64,000 nt of DNA from Rhodococcoides fascians NBRC 12155 = LMG 3623 (GTDB lineage: Bacteria; Actinomycetota; Actinomycetes; Mycobacteriales; Mycobacteriaceae). The stretch is from contig NZ_BCWW01000018.1 in NCBI RefSeq assembly GCF_001894785.1, positions 1 to 64,000 of the forward strand, read 5' to 3'. A model generated the notes under the pieces. It saw nothing but the letters and a program-made list of their open reading frames with translations, was not told the origin of the DNA and ran no database searches. Below, piece by piece: positions 17,955 to 26,888 of this stretch. Positions within the stretch are counted from its first letter, which is position 1. Each line of letters starts with the position of its first letter. The translations under genes and the position numbers were made by a program.

Positions 17955-19006
17955 CTGATCTCACCGCCTCGCAGGCCGAGGAAGTTCACACGGTGGCGCA
18001 ATTCGTTCGTTGCAACCATCCCGATGTGATCACGAGACTGCGCAATCACATTGACCTGCTGGTGACTTCGCGGGGCCGTTCCGGTGACCGCCTGGGCCCC
18101 GACGAGCGTCTTCAGGGACCGGCATCGCGGGACGAGACGACCCGCGTTGTCGTTGCATGCAGCTTTCACCCGTACTCCGACGATCTCGGCACATTCGTAC
18201 CTGAGACCGGACCGGTCTTGGTACGGGTGCGTGTTGTCGGTCGACGCCTGTCGCCGACGGAACCTCCGCTGCGGACGATCGGTTCTCCGAATGCAGCGAT
18301 TCCGGTGACCGAAGCGGAGGGCTGGGTCCGTGCCGCGCTCGGCGATCGGTGGGCCGACTACGCCTACGAATACAGAGACGCTCGCGAACCGACGGCCTCG
18401 AGGGCGGCGTCGTTCCGGTTCGGGTTGCTCCTCGACCGCACCGCCGCGCCCATGCTCGCGCCCGACAACTTCGACTGGTCCCGGCTCGACGGCCCGAACG
18501 AGAACACTGTTCGCAAACTCGCACCCAGCGCGGTCAATGTACCTCTGCAACAACATCTCTCGAAATTCGGTCCGTACGCGGCGACCGCCGATTATCTCGA
18601 CCCCAGGACGACTCCCGACGGTAGATGGCGAGTCCGTGTCGACAGCCGCAACGCCGACCCCGGCACCCTCGACACGTTCACTGTGCTTGCCGACAGACTC
18701 TGTATCCGCAGCGTGGTGGACACCCGCTTCGTGCCGCTCTCACTCGACCTCGAAGGCCGGATTGCAACGCTGGTCTACCAACTCACCGGTAGCCCCGCAC
18801 TCTACGACGCAGACGTACCCATCCCGACCGAGCCTGAACTGCGTGTACCGCCGACTGACCGCACGTGGGTCGAGCAGTACGGACACCACCCGCCAATTTT
18901 TCCGCTCACGGCCGAGCAATGGGCGTCCGGCCTGTGCGCATTCTGGACCGAGATGGTTGCCTACGGACGTATCGGCGACGTACGGGCGCCTTGGGCAGGG
19001 AGGTGA
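17951..19006 (+). CDS. Uncharacterised protein
   Basis: A 351-residue soluble protein of unknown function. The ATG at 17951 (MTDLTASQAEEVHTVAQF) is preceded by a strong CGGAGG site and overlaps the true stop of the upstream gene, so it is a separate gene and not the second half of one large protein. It has high third-position GC throughout, a charged N-terminal third and a Trp/Tyr-rich C-terminal part (PPIFPLTAEQWASGLCAFW). No signal peptide, membrane segment or known motif is visible. The overlap implies a shared mRNA with the gene before it. Confidence 0.75.
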   Translation: MTDLTASQAEEVHTVAQFVRCNHPDVITRLRNHIDLLVTSRGRSGDRLGPDERLQGPASRDETTRVVVACSFHPYSDDLGTFVPETGPVLVRVRVVGRRLSPTEPPLRTIGSPNAAIPVTEAEGWVRAALGDRWADYAYEYRDAREPTASRAASFRFGLLLDRTAAPMLAPDNFDWSRLDGPNENTVRKLAPSAVNVPLQQHLSKFGPYAATADYLDPRTTPDGRWRVRVDSRNADPGTLDTFTVLADRLCIRSVVDTRFVPLSLDLEGRIATLVYQLTGSPALYDADVPIPTEPELRVPPTDRTWVEQYGHHPPIFPLTAEQWASGLCAFWTEMVAYGRIGDVRAPWAGR

Positions 19007-19018
19007 CGAATCAACGAA

Positions 19019-19199
19019 CTACGTAGCGGCGAGCCGGATGTCGACACGACCCCGGCCAGGCCACGGCGGCAATTCGTCAAGCGGCCACCACACACGAACA
19101 GCCTTCGTACTCGGGTGGTTGTGCGGTGAGCGGCTATTTCGATGGGGTCGAGCATCGCGATACGTTGGTAGTTCTCGTTGGTCCTGAAGGCTTTGCCGC
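19019..19199 (-). pseudogene. Degenerate gene fragment related to the protein at 47851-48621
   Basis: Read on the minus strand, the segment encodes ENYQRIAMLDPIEIA, close to ENYQWIAMLNPIEL in the 256-residue protein at 47851-48621. After this block the frame drifts, and a neighbouring frame continues as VRVWWPLDELPPWPGRGR to a stop at 19019, so at least one frameshift is present. No start or ribosome-binding site remains. It abuts the 3' end of the next minus-strand gene. Confidence 0.5.
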
Positions 19200-19871
19200 T
19201 CAGTCGTCACTCTTGATCGCGTAGTTGATACGACGCGGCGCATTGGGGTCGCGCGGAGGTGGCTTCTGGCGTTCGAAGGCCGCCTGGAACCACCCGCCTG
19301 GTGGAATCTCGATCTCGGGAGTCGTCCTGTCATCGAGGTCGAACTGGGTGCCCGTGTCCGGATCGACCTCGTCCCACAATTTTCTCACTTCGGATGTCGT
19401 CGAATGGAATTCGCTCGCATCCACGATATGACGTGTCTCGTCGATCCCGAAGTGGGGCCACGCAAAATAAACATGCAAAGGACCGGCTGGCGGAACGGGC
19501 GTCAAAATGAGGCCGCTTCGACTGTGCAGGCGGTTTCCACCACCGCCGTTGGGACTCAATCCCGTTCGTCTGCCGGGCAGGTTTGTGGAGACGGTTCCGT
19601 CGACGTCCTCGAAACCGAGGAGCATCGGCGGCGTGTGATTCGACTCCGGTCTACCGAACCCGTACATACCCAGCAAACGATCGGATTCTCGGACACTGGC
19701 TTCGACCGAGAAGGTCATGCAAGTGCTGTAGATCCGTGCACCGCTCAGCCACGCACCGATCCTGTCCGTTTCGGCCAGAATCAATCTCAGAGGTACTACG
19801 GCCGGGATTTCGTTGATGGGCACGCCGCGAAAACGCGGTGGGGGTGGGCCGGATGCGGGTGTGTCGTTCAT
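19200..19871 (-). CDS. Uncharacterised protein
   Basis: A 223-residue soluble protein with no recognised family. The start at 19871 (MNDTPASGPPPPRFRG) is preceded by GGGAGAG; the frame remains open further upstream but that part reads as shadow sequence over the intergenic region. A Pro-rich N-terminus, a central Gly/Asn loop (LSPNGGGGNRLH) and the aromatic HVYFAWPHFGIDET segment are the notable parts. It is divergent from the uncharacterised gene at 20179 across about 300 bp. Related genes probably occur only in close relatives, but this was not searched. Confidence 0.7.
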   Translation of the reverse strand: MNDTPASGPPPPRFRGVPINEIPAVVPLRLILAETDRIGAWLSGARIYSTCMTFSVEASVRESDRLLGMYGFGRPESNHTPPMLLGFEDVDGTVSTNLPGRRTGLSPNGGGGNRLHSRSGLILTPVPPAGPLHVYFAWPHFGIDETRHIVDASEFHSTTSEVRKLWDEVDPDTGTQFDLDDRTTPEIEIPPGGWFQAAFERQKPPPRDPNAPRRINYAIKSDD

Positions 19872-20178
19872 GATCGTCACTCTCCCGCGGACCGATGCGG
19901 TGCGCAAGGTCGGATGGCGTTCCGGCATGCCGTCCGGTCTGTTCGCATGCGTGCTCACGCTTCGCTGCCAGACCGCGCGGTACGAGAGCACCGGTGGGCG
20001 ATCGTTGTTGCCCGGTCGCTCGGGCGCGCAGACCTCTCGAGATCGGTAGGCATGAAGTCGACGGATCTTTCGTTTCGGGGCACATGAATCTGCCGTCGTC
20101 TCACCACGGCGATGCGGGAATCGACTTGGGCCACTCCGTTCTGACCGGACATGCGGCTTCGTGTGATCTAGTGGGCCC
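19872..20178. other. 307-bp divergent intergenic region
   Basis: Separates two divergent uncharacterised genes and must hold both promoters. No gene, clear palindrome or known regulatory motif was seen. Confidence 0.4.
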
Positions 20179-20931
20179 ATGGCGTGGAATCCGAAGTCGA
20201 CCGATTCCCAGGACTGGGACGAACGAGGGCTACGCGAGGCCGCCGACGTCGACGCTGGGGCGTGGCTCCTCGAAGGAATCGGAAAGTTCGGCAGCGGTGT
20301 GGCCGCGCTGATTCCGCGTATCTTCCCGTCGTACGCGCGAATCTTCCATCCGGCGAGGAGCATCGACGACGAACCGGTCACCTGGTCGGCGGTTGCCCGA
20401 GCCAACGGCCGGATTGCGCACCCGGCGATGGAGTGGGGTTCCATCGTGGGCAGCTGGCAAGCCAGCGAGCAGGAGGGCGTTTGGCACGATTCCCCGATGC
20501 AAGGTTCGTTGCCGGTAGGCACCACCCGGGCGTTGGCAGACACACTTCGACGCTTCACACAGGCGCCGGCGCAGTGCTGGTTCGGGCACTGGGAAGGATC
20601 TGGGTATATCGACGTGCCGTCGAATGAACTTCGACTGCCGATGCCGTCTCGAAATATGGTGCTCTTCGCGGGCGGTATCGATCTCGCCGACACCCAGTTC
20701 GGTGCCAGTGCTCGGTTTCCCTCTGTAATGAGCGCCCACCTGTGGTGGCCGGATGATCAGGCATGGTGCGTGGCAACGGACATCGACTTGATGACGACCT
20801 ACGTCGGGGCGTCGACCTCGTGCATCGACGCACTGCTCACGAACGCCGAGCTCGAGGCGCTGCCCGTGCCTGTCACGCAAAGACTCACCTGGGATACCGA
20901 CACCGTCAACCCGCTACCCGCTTGCCCGTAG
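20179..20931 (+). CDS. Uncharacterised protein
   Basis: A 250-residue soluble protein beginning MAWNPKSTDSQDWDERG. It is rich in Trp (SAHLWWPDDQAW, QCWFGHWEGSGYIDV) and has no signal peptide or membrane span. A plausible fold cannot be assigned. It lies among three other uncharacterised genes (16466-19871) and may share a role with them; the segment HLWWPDDQAWCVATDIDL resembles protein families seen only as hypothetical proteins in actinobacteria. Coding potential is supported by length and by high third-position GC. Confidence 0.7.
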   Translation: MAWNPKSTDSQDWDERGLREAADVDAGAWLLEGIGKFGSGVAALIPRIFPSYARIFHPARSIDDEPVTWSAVARANGRIAHPAMEWGSIVGSWQASEQEGVWHDSPMQGSLPVGTTRALADTLRRFTQAPAQCWFGHWEGSGYIDVPSNELRLPMPSRNMVLFAGGIDLADTQFGASARFPSVMSAHLWWPDDQAWCVATDIDLMTTYVGASTSCIDALLTNAELEALPVPVTQRLTWDTDTVNPLPACP

Positions 20932-21009
20932 GTGAGGGGTTGCCGGTCGAGGAAACAGCACGAGACCGATACCCGGCCCCACGAACGGCTTTACCGTAAT
21001 GTCCTTTTC

Positions 21010-21525
21010 GTGACTCGAACTTGGACCGTGCGAACCACCGTTGTCGGTGCTGCCCTCGCGGCTGCGCTTCTGGGCATTCCCGGGGTGGCGTCAGCTCACC
21101 ATCAGGAGTTCACGCCATTTCCGTACAACATTTCGCTCGGACGAGAGATGTCTTTTCCGTGCGCAGGCGAGGTGGGCGGCGACGTGTACACGCCGCACGA
21201 TCGGCCGGGCATCGCGGTGGTCACGTTGACCTGGCGGACATTCTTCACCAACGATTGTCCACTCACCGTGTTCGTGAACATGAACAACTTCGATGCACCC
21301 TGGGCCGACCCGTACAGCGGTGCCAAGCCAACCGGGGGCTCGTGGATGGTGCACCTGAACTCCGCCGCAATCGGTTTTGTGCCCCCGGAAGGCGGCGAAT
21401 GGAGCAAGCAGATAGCGATCGATATCGGTTCCGGTAGAGCAGGTTTGACGGTGACGACTGATGCCCCACTCAACACGACTTTGCTCGATCCGGCCGGCAA
21501 CACTGTGCGCTTCACGGTGGCCTGA
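21010..21525 (+). CDS. Small secreted protein of unknown function
   Basis: The 171-residue product starts at GTG 21010 and has a clear Sec signal peptide: basic n-region (VTRTWTVRTT), hydrophobic core (VVGAALAAALLGIPG) and an AXA cleavage site (VASA followed by HHQEF). The mature part of about 138 residues has two cysteines (PCAGEV and NDCPL) that could form a disulfide outside the cell, and many beta-prone stretches. It stands between an uncharacterised gene and a MerR regulator. The function is unknown. Confidence 0.7.
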   Translation: MTRTWTVRTTVVGAALAAALLGIPGVASAHHQEFTPFPYNISLGREMSFPCAGEVGGDVYTPHDRPGIAVVTLTWRTFFTNDCPLTVFVNMNNFDAPWADPYSGAKPTGGSWMVHLNSAAIGFVPPEGGEWSKQIAIDIGSGRAGLTVTTDAPLNTTLLDPAGNTVRFTVA

Positions 21526-21752
21526 CGACGCCACAGTCGTCGGACGCACGGAAATCTCCGGGTCCCGAGTCGACTCGAATACGAAGCGTCACTTCGGCGT
21601 TCAGCTTCGTCACCCCCCTGGAGGGCCCGGATAATCGAATGCTTCTGAAAACCGTCGCCTTATGCGACGTCACATCAGGCGCGGGCTTGCACCTTCCGTA
21701 GCGTCATGTGGTGCAGTGGACGTATCCCGCCCACCGAGGAAGGCAGCAACAC

Positions 21753-22616
21753 ATGTTCTCGTCTTTCACCCCGCCGCGCCAGGTCACGATTGGGGGTGCC
21801 GCGGCGTTCGTCGGCACCACGCCGCGAGCGATCCGTCACTACCACCAGATCGGCCTGATCCCGGAGCCCGAGCGGGGGAGCGACGACCGCCGCCGCTATG
21901 GCTACGACGAGATGATCCGGCTGTTGTGGATCCGCCGGATGGCCGAGGCCGGCATTGCTCTCGACGATATCCGCGACGCCTTGTCGGATGCGCCCGGTAC
22001 CGCCGACAGCGACGTCGCGCGCATCCTTGATCGGCTCGAAGGGTCCCTCGTTGCCAGGCAGGCCGAACTCGAGCAGCAACGGAAAGCTGTGCAGCGCATG
22101 CGAGCTCGGGGGAGCAGGCTGGGCCTGCTCTCCGATGTCGTGGGCGACCGCCTCGCAGGCCTGCGCGAGGGGGCCCTGCGCCAGGACGACCTGGACACCC
22201 TGCTCGTGACCGAGCGGATCTTCAGCGAGCTCGGCGCGTCCGTCCAGGCGTCGCGGTTCATCGCCCTGGCCGCCCGCCCGGACCTGCGGGAGGCTTCTGA
22301 CCGAGTCGACGCCGCCGAAGACGCGCTCGACGACACGGTAGCCGTCGACGACCCTCGCGTGGCAGAGGTGGCTGCGGAACGGCACGCCTTCGAGACCGCA
22401 CTTCGCACGGTCATCGACAGCTCCGGCCTGGCGCAAGCAGACGACGGCCGATTCGACGCGTGGGACGAGTTGCACCCCCCGCCCGCCGACGCCGGTTCGG
22501 CGTGCGGGTCGACAAGCCTTGCCGAGACCGTCCGGATGATGCCCTACGACTTTTCCCCTGCACGACTGCGATGCATGGAACTGGCCCTGGAACTCGACGG
22601 ATCCGGCACGACATGA
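21753..22616 (+). CDS. MerR-family transcriptional regulator
   Basis: The 287-residue product has a MerR winged helix at the N-terminus (VTIGGAAAFVGTTPRAIRHYHQIGLIPEPER, then RRYGYDEMIRLLWIRRM) and a long helical dimerisation and effector region with a predicted coiled coil (LEGSLVARQAELEQQRKAV). It lacks a cysteine cluster of the metal-sensing MerR kind, so a small organic ligand is more likely. The ATG at 21753 follows GAGGAAGG. It has no divergent partner; the UvrA-like gene downstream is a possible target. Confidence 0.85.
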   Translation: MFSSFTPPRQVTIGGAAAFVGTTPRAIRHYHQIGLIPEPERGSDDRRRYGYDEMIRLLWIRRMAEAGIALDDIRDALSDAPGTADSDVARILDRLEGSLVARQAELEQQRKAVQRMRARGSRLGLLSDVVGDRLAGLREGALRQDDLDTLLVTERIFSELGASVQASRFIALAARPDLREASDRVDAAEDALDDTVAVDDPRVAEVAAERHAFETALRTVIDSSGLAQADDGRFDAWDELHPPPADAGSACGSTSLAETVRMMPYDFSPARLRCMELALELDGSGTT

Positions 22617-22964
22617 GTCTCCGGAGTGTCGGGTCGAGTTCGATCCGGGGCACAGTCCCTGCTCAGGTCGGAGCTTGGCCAGAATGTGCTGGACTTCGGC
22701 TGCTGCCGTAGGCATTACGTGGTGCCTCGCGCACCGTCGAGTAGGCGAGGGCTTCGACGCAGCGCGTCCCGCCGATGGCTCGCGGGTCGACAACGCGTGT
22801 GCCGCGAACTGTCGGTGTGCCGAGCGGTTCTATACAGGCACTGTGTGCGGTCACAAGTGAAATGAAAAGACAGTCCCTTGCCATTGATTTGCAAAACAAT
22901 TGCACTGCGGAACTAACGTCCAGAATATCGTTCTGATCCGATAGGGACCAGTTAGGCTCGGTCG
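22617..22964. other. 348-bp intergenic region
   Basis: Lies between the MerR and UvrA-like genes. Short frames here look like shadows. The right half is AT-richer (TTGATTTGCAAAACAATTGC near 22,880) and probably holds the promoter of the UvrA-like gene. No other feature was seen. Confidence 0.4.
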
Positions 22965-25397
22965 GTGACGGACTCAACGTGGGACGGGTATGTCCGAGTG
23001 CGCGGTGCTACCGAGCACAACCTGGCAGCGGTCGATGTCGACATACCCCGCAATGCCTTCGTCGCGTTCACAGGGGTCTCGGGGTCCGGGAAGTCGTCAC
23101 TGGCTTTCAGCACGTTGTACGCCGAAGCGCAGCGACGCTACTTCGAGTCTGTTGCCCCCTACGCGCGGCGACTGCTTCAGCAGGTGGGCGCACCCCATGT
23201 CGCCTCCATCACCGGCCTTCCACCGGCCGTTGCGTTGCAGCAACGCCGGGGTTCGCCCAGTTCACGCTCGAGCGTCGGCACCATCACCACGATGTCCAAC
23301 CTGCTGCGCATGCTGTATTCGCGGGCCGGTACCTATCCTGACGGTGCTCCGCTGCTCGCGGCCGAAGCGTTCTCACCGAATACCGTCGCCGGTGCCTGCC
23401 CACGATGCGGTGGGTTGGGCGACTTCCACGATGTGACAACGGAACTGCTCGTTCCCGACCCCTCTTTGAGCATTCGGGAGGGAGCGATCGCGGCGTGGCC
23501 GGGCGCCTGGCAGGGCGCGAATCTGCGCAGCATCGTCAGCGGCATGGGTATCGACATCGACGCGCCGTGGCGCACGCTGAAGAAGAAGGACCGAGACTGG
23601 CTTCTGTTCACCGAGGAGCACCCCAAGGTGTTCATCGAGCCCGAAGAAGGCCGCGTCGACCACAGTTACGAGGGCAAGTTCTGGAGCGCCCGGAGTCACG
23701 TGATGCACGTTCTGGCGGACTCGAACAGCGAGCGCATGCGGGACCGCGCGCTGCAGTTCACCGAAACCGTCCGCTGCCCGAAGTGCTCCGGCAGTGGACT
23801 GCGCGAAGATGCGCTGGACGTCACCATCGCCGGCCACTCGATCGCCGAGATCAATGCGCTATCGCTGACAGAACTTGCCGCAGTACTGCGCCCGGTATCC
23901 GAACAGTCGGGGGAGGCCGCTGAAGTGGCGGTGCGCATCACCGCCGACCTGCTGGCCAGAATCGACGTGTTGCTCGAGTTGGGTTTGGGCTATCTGGCGC
24001 TCGGGCGAAACTCGACGACTCTGTCGCCTGGCGAGACGCAGCGGTTGCGGATCGCCACTCAGCTCCGTTCCGGTCTCTTCGGGGTGGTGTACGTGTTGGA
24101 CGAACCCTCCGCGGGGCTGCATCCCGCGGATGCCGAGCCACTGCTCGACGTTCTGGACCAGCTGAAGGCGTCGGGCAACTCTCTTTTCGTCGTCGAACAT
24201 GACATGGATGTGGTCCGCCGTGCCGACTGGGTGGTCGATATCGGGCCCGCGGCGGGCGAGGGCGGCGGCCGGGTTCTGTACAGCGGCCCCGTCGACGGCT
24301 TGGAAGAGATCGAGGAGTCGGTAACCAGCAAGCATCTCTTCGGGCGAGCGGAATCTCTGCAGCGTGAGCCGCGGCCCACCGACGGATGGCTGACTCTGAC
24401 CGGAGTAACCCGGCACAATCTGCGCGAGTTGACGGCGAAGTTCCCACACGGGGTGCTGACGGCGGTGACGGGTGTGTCGGGTTCTGGGAAGTCGACGCTC
24501 GTCAGCCAGGTCTTGTTCGAGGTGGCGCGCCACCGCCTCGAGACCGCGGCAGACGAGGACGATGACGCGCAGATCGAAGTCGACGTGGCCGAGGTCTCCG
24601 GAATCGAGACGTTCACCCGACTGGTCCGGGTGGATCAGCGTCCCATCGGCCGCACTCCACGATCGACACTGGCCACCTACGTCGGAATGTTCGACATCGT
24701 CCGCAAACTGTTTGCCGCCACCGATGAGGCCAAGGCTCGAGGATGGGCACCCGGACGGTTCTCCTTCAACGTCGCCGACGGACGATGCCCCACGTGCCAG
24801 GGCGACGGTTTCGTCGAGGTGGAGCTGTTGTTCCTTCCCGGCACCTATGGCCCGTGCCCCACCTGCCACGGTGCCCGGTTCACCCCGGAAACTCTCGAAA
24901 TCACCTGGCGCGACAATACAATTGCCCAGGTATTGGGCATGTCGGTTGACGAGGCTGCGATGTTCTTCGCCGATGTCACGGGAGCATCCCGCAGTCTGGA
25001 GACTTTGCGCGATATCGGGCTGGGCTACCTTCGGCTCGGTCAACCCGCGACCGAGTTGAGCGGCGGAGAAGCGCAGCGCATCAAAATTGCCACCGAATTG
25101 CAGCGCACTCGCCGCGGCACTGCCCTCTACCTACTGGACGAACCGACAGCAGGGCTGCACCCCTCCGATGTCGCCCTGCTCATGCGTCAATTGCACCTGC
25201 TCGTCGACGCGGGCAACACCGTGGTGATGGTCGAACACGACCTGGATGCCGTAGCCTCCGCAGACTGGGTCATCGACCTCGGTCCCGGCGGCGGCGACAA
25301 CGGGGGCACCGTGGTCGCCACCGGCACTCCCGCCGAAGTGGCGGTGTCCCCGAACAGCAGAACGGGATCATATCTGGCCCGCCGACTCCAATCCTGA
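22965..25397 (+). CDS. UvrA-like ABC ATPase (UvrA2/drug-resistance type)
   Basis: An 810-residue paralogue of excinuclease subunit A with two ABC ATPase modules: Walker A GVSGSGKSS (37-45) and GVSGSGKST (about 500), ABC signatures LSPGETQRLRI and LSGGEAQRIKI, and Walker B VYVLDEPSAGLHP and LYLLDEPTAGLHP. Zinc-finger CxxC motifs are present (CPRCGG, CPKCSG, CPTCQG/CPTCHG). It is shorter than housekeeping UvrA (about 950) and probably lacks the UvrB-binding region. Such proteins are linked to resistance to DNA-binding drugs and damage tolerance. The start is GTG 22965. It stands alone with no uvrB or uvrC. Confidence 0.88.
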   Translation: MTDSTWDGYVRVRGATEHNLAAVDVDIPRNAFVAFTGVSGSGKSSLAFSTLYAEAQRRYFESVAPYARRLLQQVGAPHVASITGLPPAVALQQRRGSPSSRSSVGTITTMSNLLRMLYSRAGTYPDGAPLLAAEAFSPNTVAGACPRCGGLGDFHDVTTELLVPDPSLSIREGAIAAWPGAWQGANLRSIVSGMGIDIDAPWRTLKKKDRDWLLFTEEHPKVFIEPEEGRVDHSYEGKFWSARSHVMHVLADSNSERMRDRALQFTETVRCPKCSGSGLREDALDVTIAGHSIAEINALSLTELAAVLRPVSEQSGEAAEVAVRITADLLARIDVLLELGLGYLALGRNSTTLSPGETQRLRIATQLRSGLFGVVYVLDEPSAGLHPADAEPLLDVLDQLKASGNSLFVVEHDMDVVRRADWVVDIGPAAGEGGGRVLYSGPVDGLEEIEESVTSKHLFGRAESLQREPRPTDGWLTLTGVTRHNLRELTAKFPHGVLTAVTGVSGSGKSTLVSQVLFEVARHRLETAADEDDDAQIEVDVAEVSGIETFTRLVRVDQRPIGRTPRSTLATYVGMFDIVRKLFAATDEAKARGWAPGRFSFNVADGRCPTCQGDGFVEVELLFLPGTYGPCPTCHGARFTPETLEITWRDNTIAQVLGMSVDEAAMFFADVTGASRSLETLRDIGLGYLRLGQPATELSGGEAQRIKIATELQRTRRGTALYLLDEPTAGLHPSDVALLMRQLHLLVDAGNTVVMVEHDLDAVASADWVIDLGPGGGDNGGTVVATGTPAEVAVSPNSRTGSYLARRLQS

Positions 25398-25424
25398 ACT
25401 GGCGCTTCATCTTGCAGGGGCGCT

Positions 25425-26588
25425 CTACGCAAGGGCTGCACGATACGGTCGGAAGAAGTCGCGCAATTCTTGCGCGTACAGCTCGGGCTCCACGAACGGC
25501 GCGAAGTGCCCACCGCGCGGAAGTTCTTTTGCACGAACGACATTCGCGACGCGGTCGAGCCACGCGCGGGGCGGATTCGTGAAGAGGTCACCCGAAAAGA
25601 ACGAGAACCCTGACGGCACCTCGACGCGGCGGGCGTGCTGCTCCGAGGGAATGGACGCGTTGGCGTTGTACATACGCATCGACGAGCCGATGGTCTCGGT
25701 GAGCCAGTAGAGGGTGACGTTCGTGAGGATCTCGTCCTTGGTGAAATTACGCTCGATGTCACCGTCGCCGTCGGTCCACCCTCGCAGCTTCTCGACGATC
25801 CATGCGGCCAACCCGGCCGGGGAGTCGGTCAACCCGACGGCAGCGGTCTGCGGTTTCGTGCGGTGCATCGCAGCGTATGCACCCTCTGTACTGCCCCACG
25901 CGGCGGACCTGTCGAGAAAGTCCTGCTCCTGCGGTGACAGTTCGGCGCGGTCGCCGGTGAACACGGGCAGTCCCGCATCCATACGATGGACGGCCACGAC
26001 AGAGTCGGGGTGATCGAGTGCGAGGTACCGGCTCACGGCGCTGCCGATGTCGCCTCCGGCAGCCCCATAACGGGTGTACCCCAGAATGTGCATCAGCTCG
26101 GCCCAAAGACCAGCGACCGCAATCGAATTCAAAGGGGTGCCTGCCGGTGTATCCGAATAGCCGTAGCCCGGCATGTCGGGCACGATGACGTCGAATGCAT
26201 CGGCGGGGTCGGCACCGTGTGCGCCCGGATCGGTCAGCAGCGACACCACTTTCGAGTAGCGCCAGAACGAGTCCGGCCATCCATGGCTGAGAACCACGGG
26301 AAGAACCGGGCCCACAGGTGCCACTGCCCGCGCGTGCACGAAGTGGATGCCCAGATCACCGACGTCGACCCGGAATCGAGGATGCTTCGACAGGGCAGAC
26401 TCCTGCGCTCCCCAGTCGAATTCGTCGGACCAGTATTCGACGAGTTCACGAAGGTAACCGACGTCGACACCGAGTGACCACCCAGCATCGGCAGGACTGT
26501 CCGGCCACCGTGTTGCGCGAAGTCGTGTTCTCAGGTCATCCAGCGCCGCAGCAATAGTCGTCGAAACGAATGGTTCGGGACGCGTCAT
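25425..26588 (-). CDS. Epoxide hydrolase (microsomal type, EHN domain)
   Basis: A 387-residue alpha/beta hydrolase with the N-terminal EHN lid region (LDDLRTRLRATRWPDSP, then LVEYWSDEFDW) typical of epoxide hydrolases. The oxyanion motif is HGWPDSFW, the nucleophile Asp lies in GAAGGDIGSAVSR, and the catalytic His is in GGHFAPFVEPE. Converts epoxides to diols in the cytoplasm. The start at 26588 (MTRPEPFVSTTIAA) is the conserved one; further upstream the frame is non-coding. Convergent with the UvrA-like gene. Confidence 0.88.
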   Translation of the reverse strand: MTRPEPFVSTTIAAALDDLRTRLRATRWPDSPADAGWSLGVDVGYLRELVEYWSDEFDWGAQESALSKHPRFRVDVGDLGIHFVHARAVAPVGPVLPVVLSHGWPDSFWRYSKVVSLLTDPGAHGADPADAFDVIVPDMPGYGYSDTPAGTPLNSIAVAGLWAELMHILGYTRYGAAGGDIGSAVSRYLALDHPDSVVAVHRMDAGLPVFTGDRAELSPQEQDFLDRSAAWGSTEGAYAAMHRTKPQTAAVGLTDSPAGLAAWIVEKLRGWTDGDGDIERNFTKDEILTNVTLYWLTETIGSSMRMYNANASIPSEQHARRVEVPSGFSFFSGDLFTNPPRAWLDRVANVVRAKELPRGGHFAPFVEPELYAQELRDFFRPYRAALA

Positions 26589-26888
26589 GAAGGGGAGTCT
26601 ACGTCCTGATGTGGCCGCGGTCAGGTGAGTCGGTGGGGGCAAGTGGTCATGTCCGCCGCTGTGCCGGAGCCAGTTTCGTCGCTACAGAGCTTCGGCCACT
26701 ACCGAACGATTCGATACCGAAGGGGTCGAAGTCCTCGGCCATCCAGCTCGGCGATAGGGGCCAATCGGATGGTCGGTCAGATAAGTTGTCCCGTCGGGAA
26801 CTTCGTGCCGCATTCGTCGTCGAGCAGCGCCACCGCTGTCCCGGCGGGACGCGGAACCGCAGCTGCCGAGCAATCCCGCCGTCCTCGG
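26589..26888. other. 300-bp intergenic region
   Basis: Lies between the start of the epoxide hydrolase and the 3' end of the permease gene, so it should carry the hydrolase promoter and the permease terminator. No gene or distinct motif was seen. Confidence 0.4.

Noticed and set aside
16466-19006. A single 846-residue hypothetical protein
   Set aside because: Third-position GC and residue composition show a frame change near 17,843, and a good ribosome-binding site with ATG at 17951 overlaps the stop of the first gene. It is two genes, one with a frameshift.
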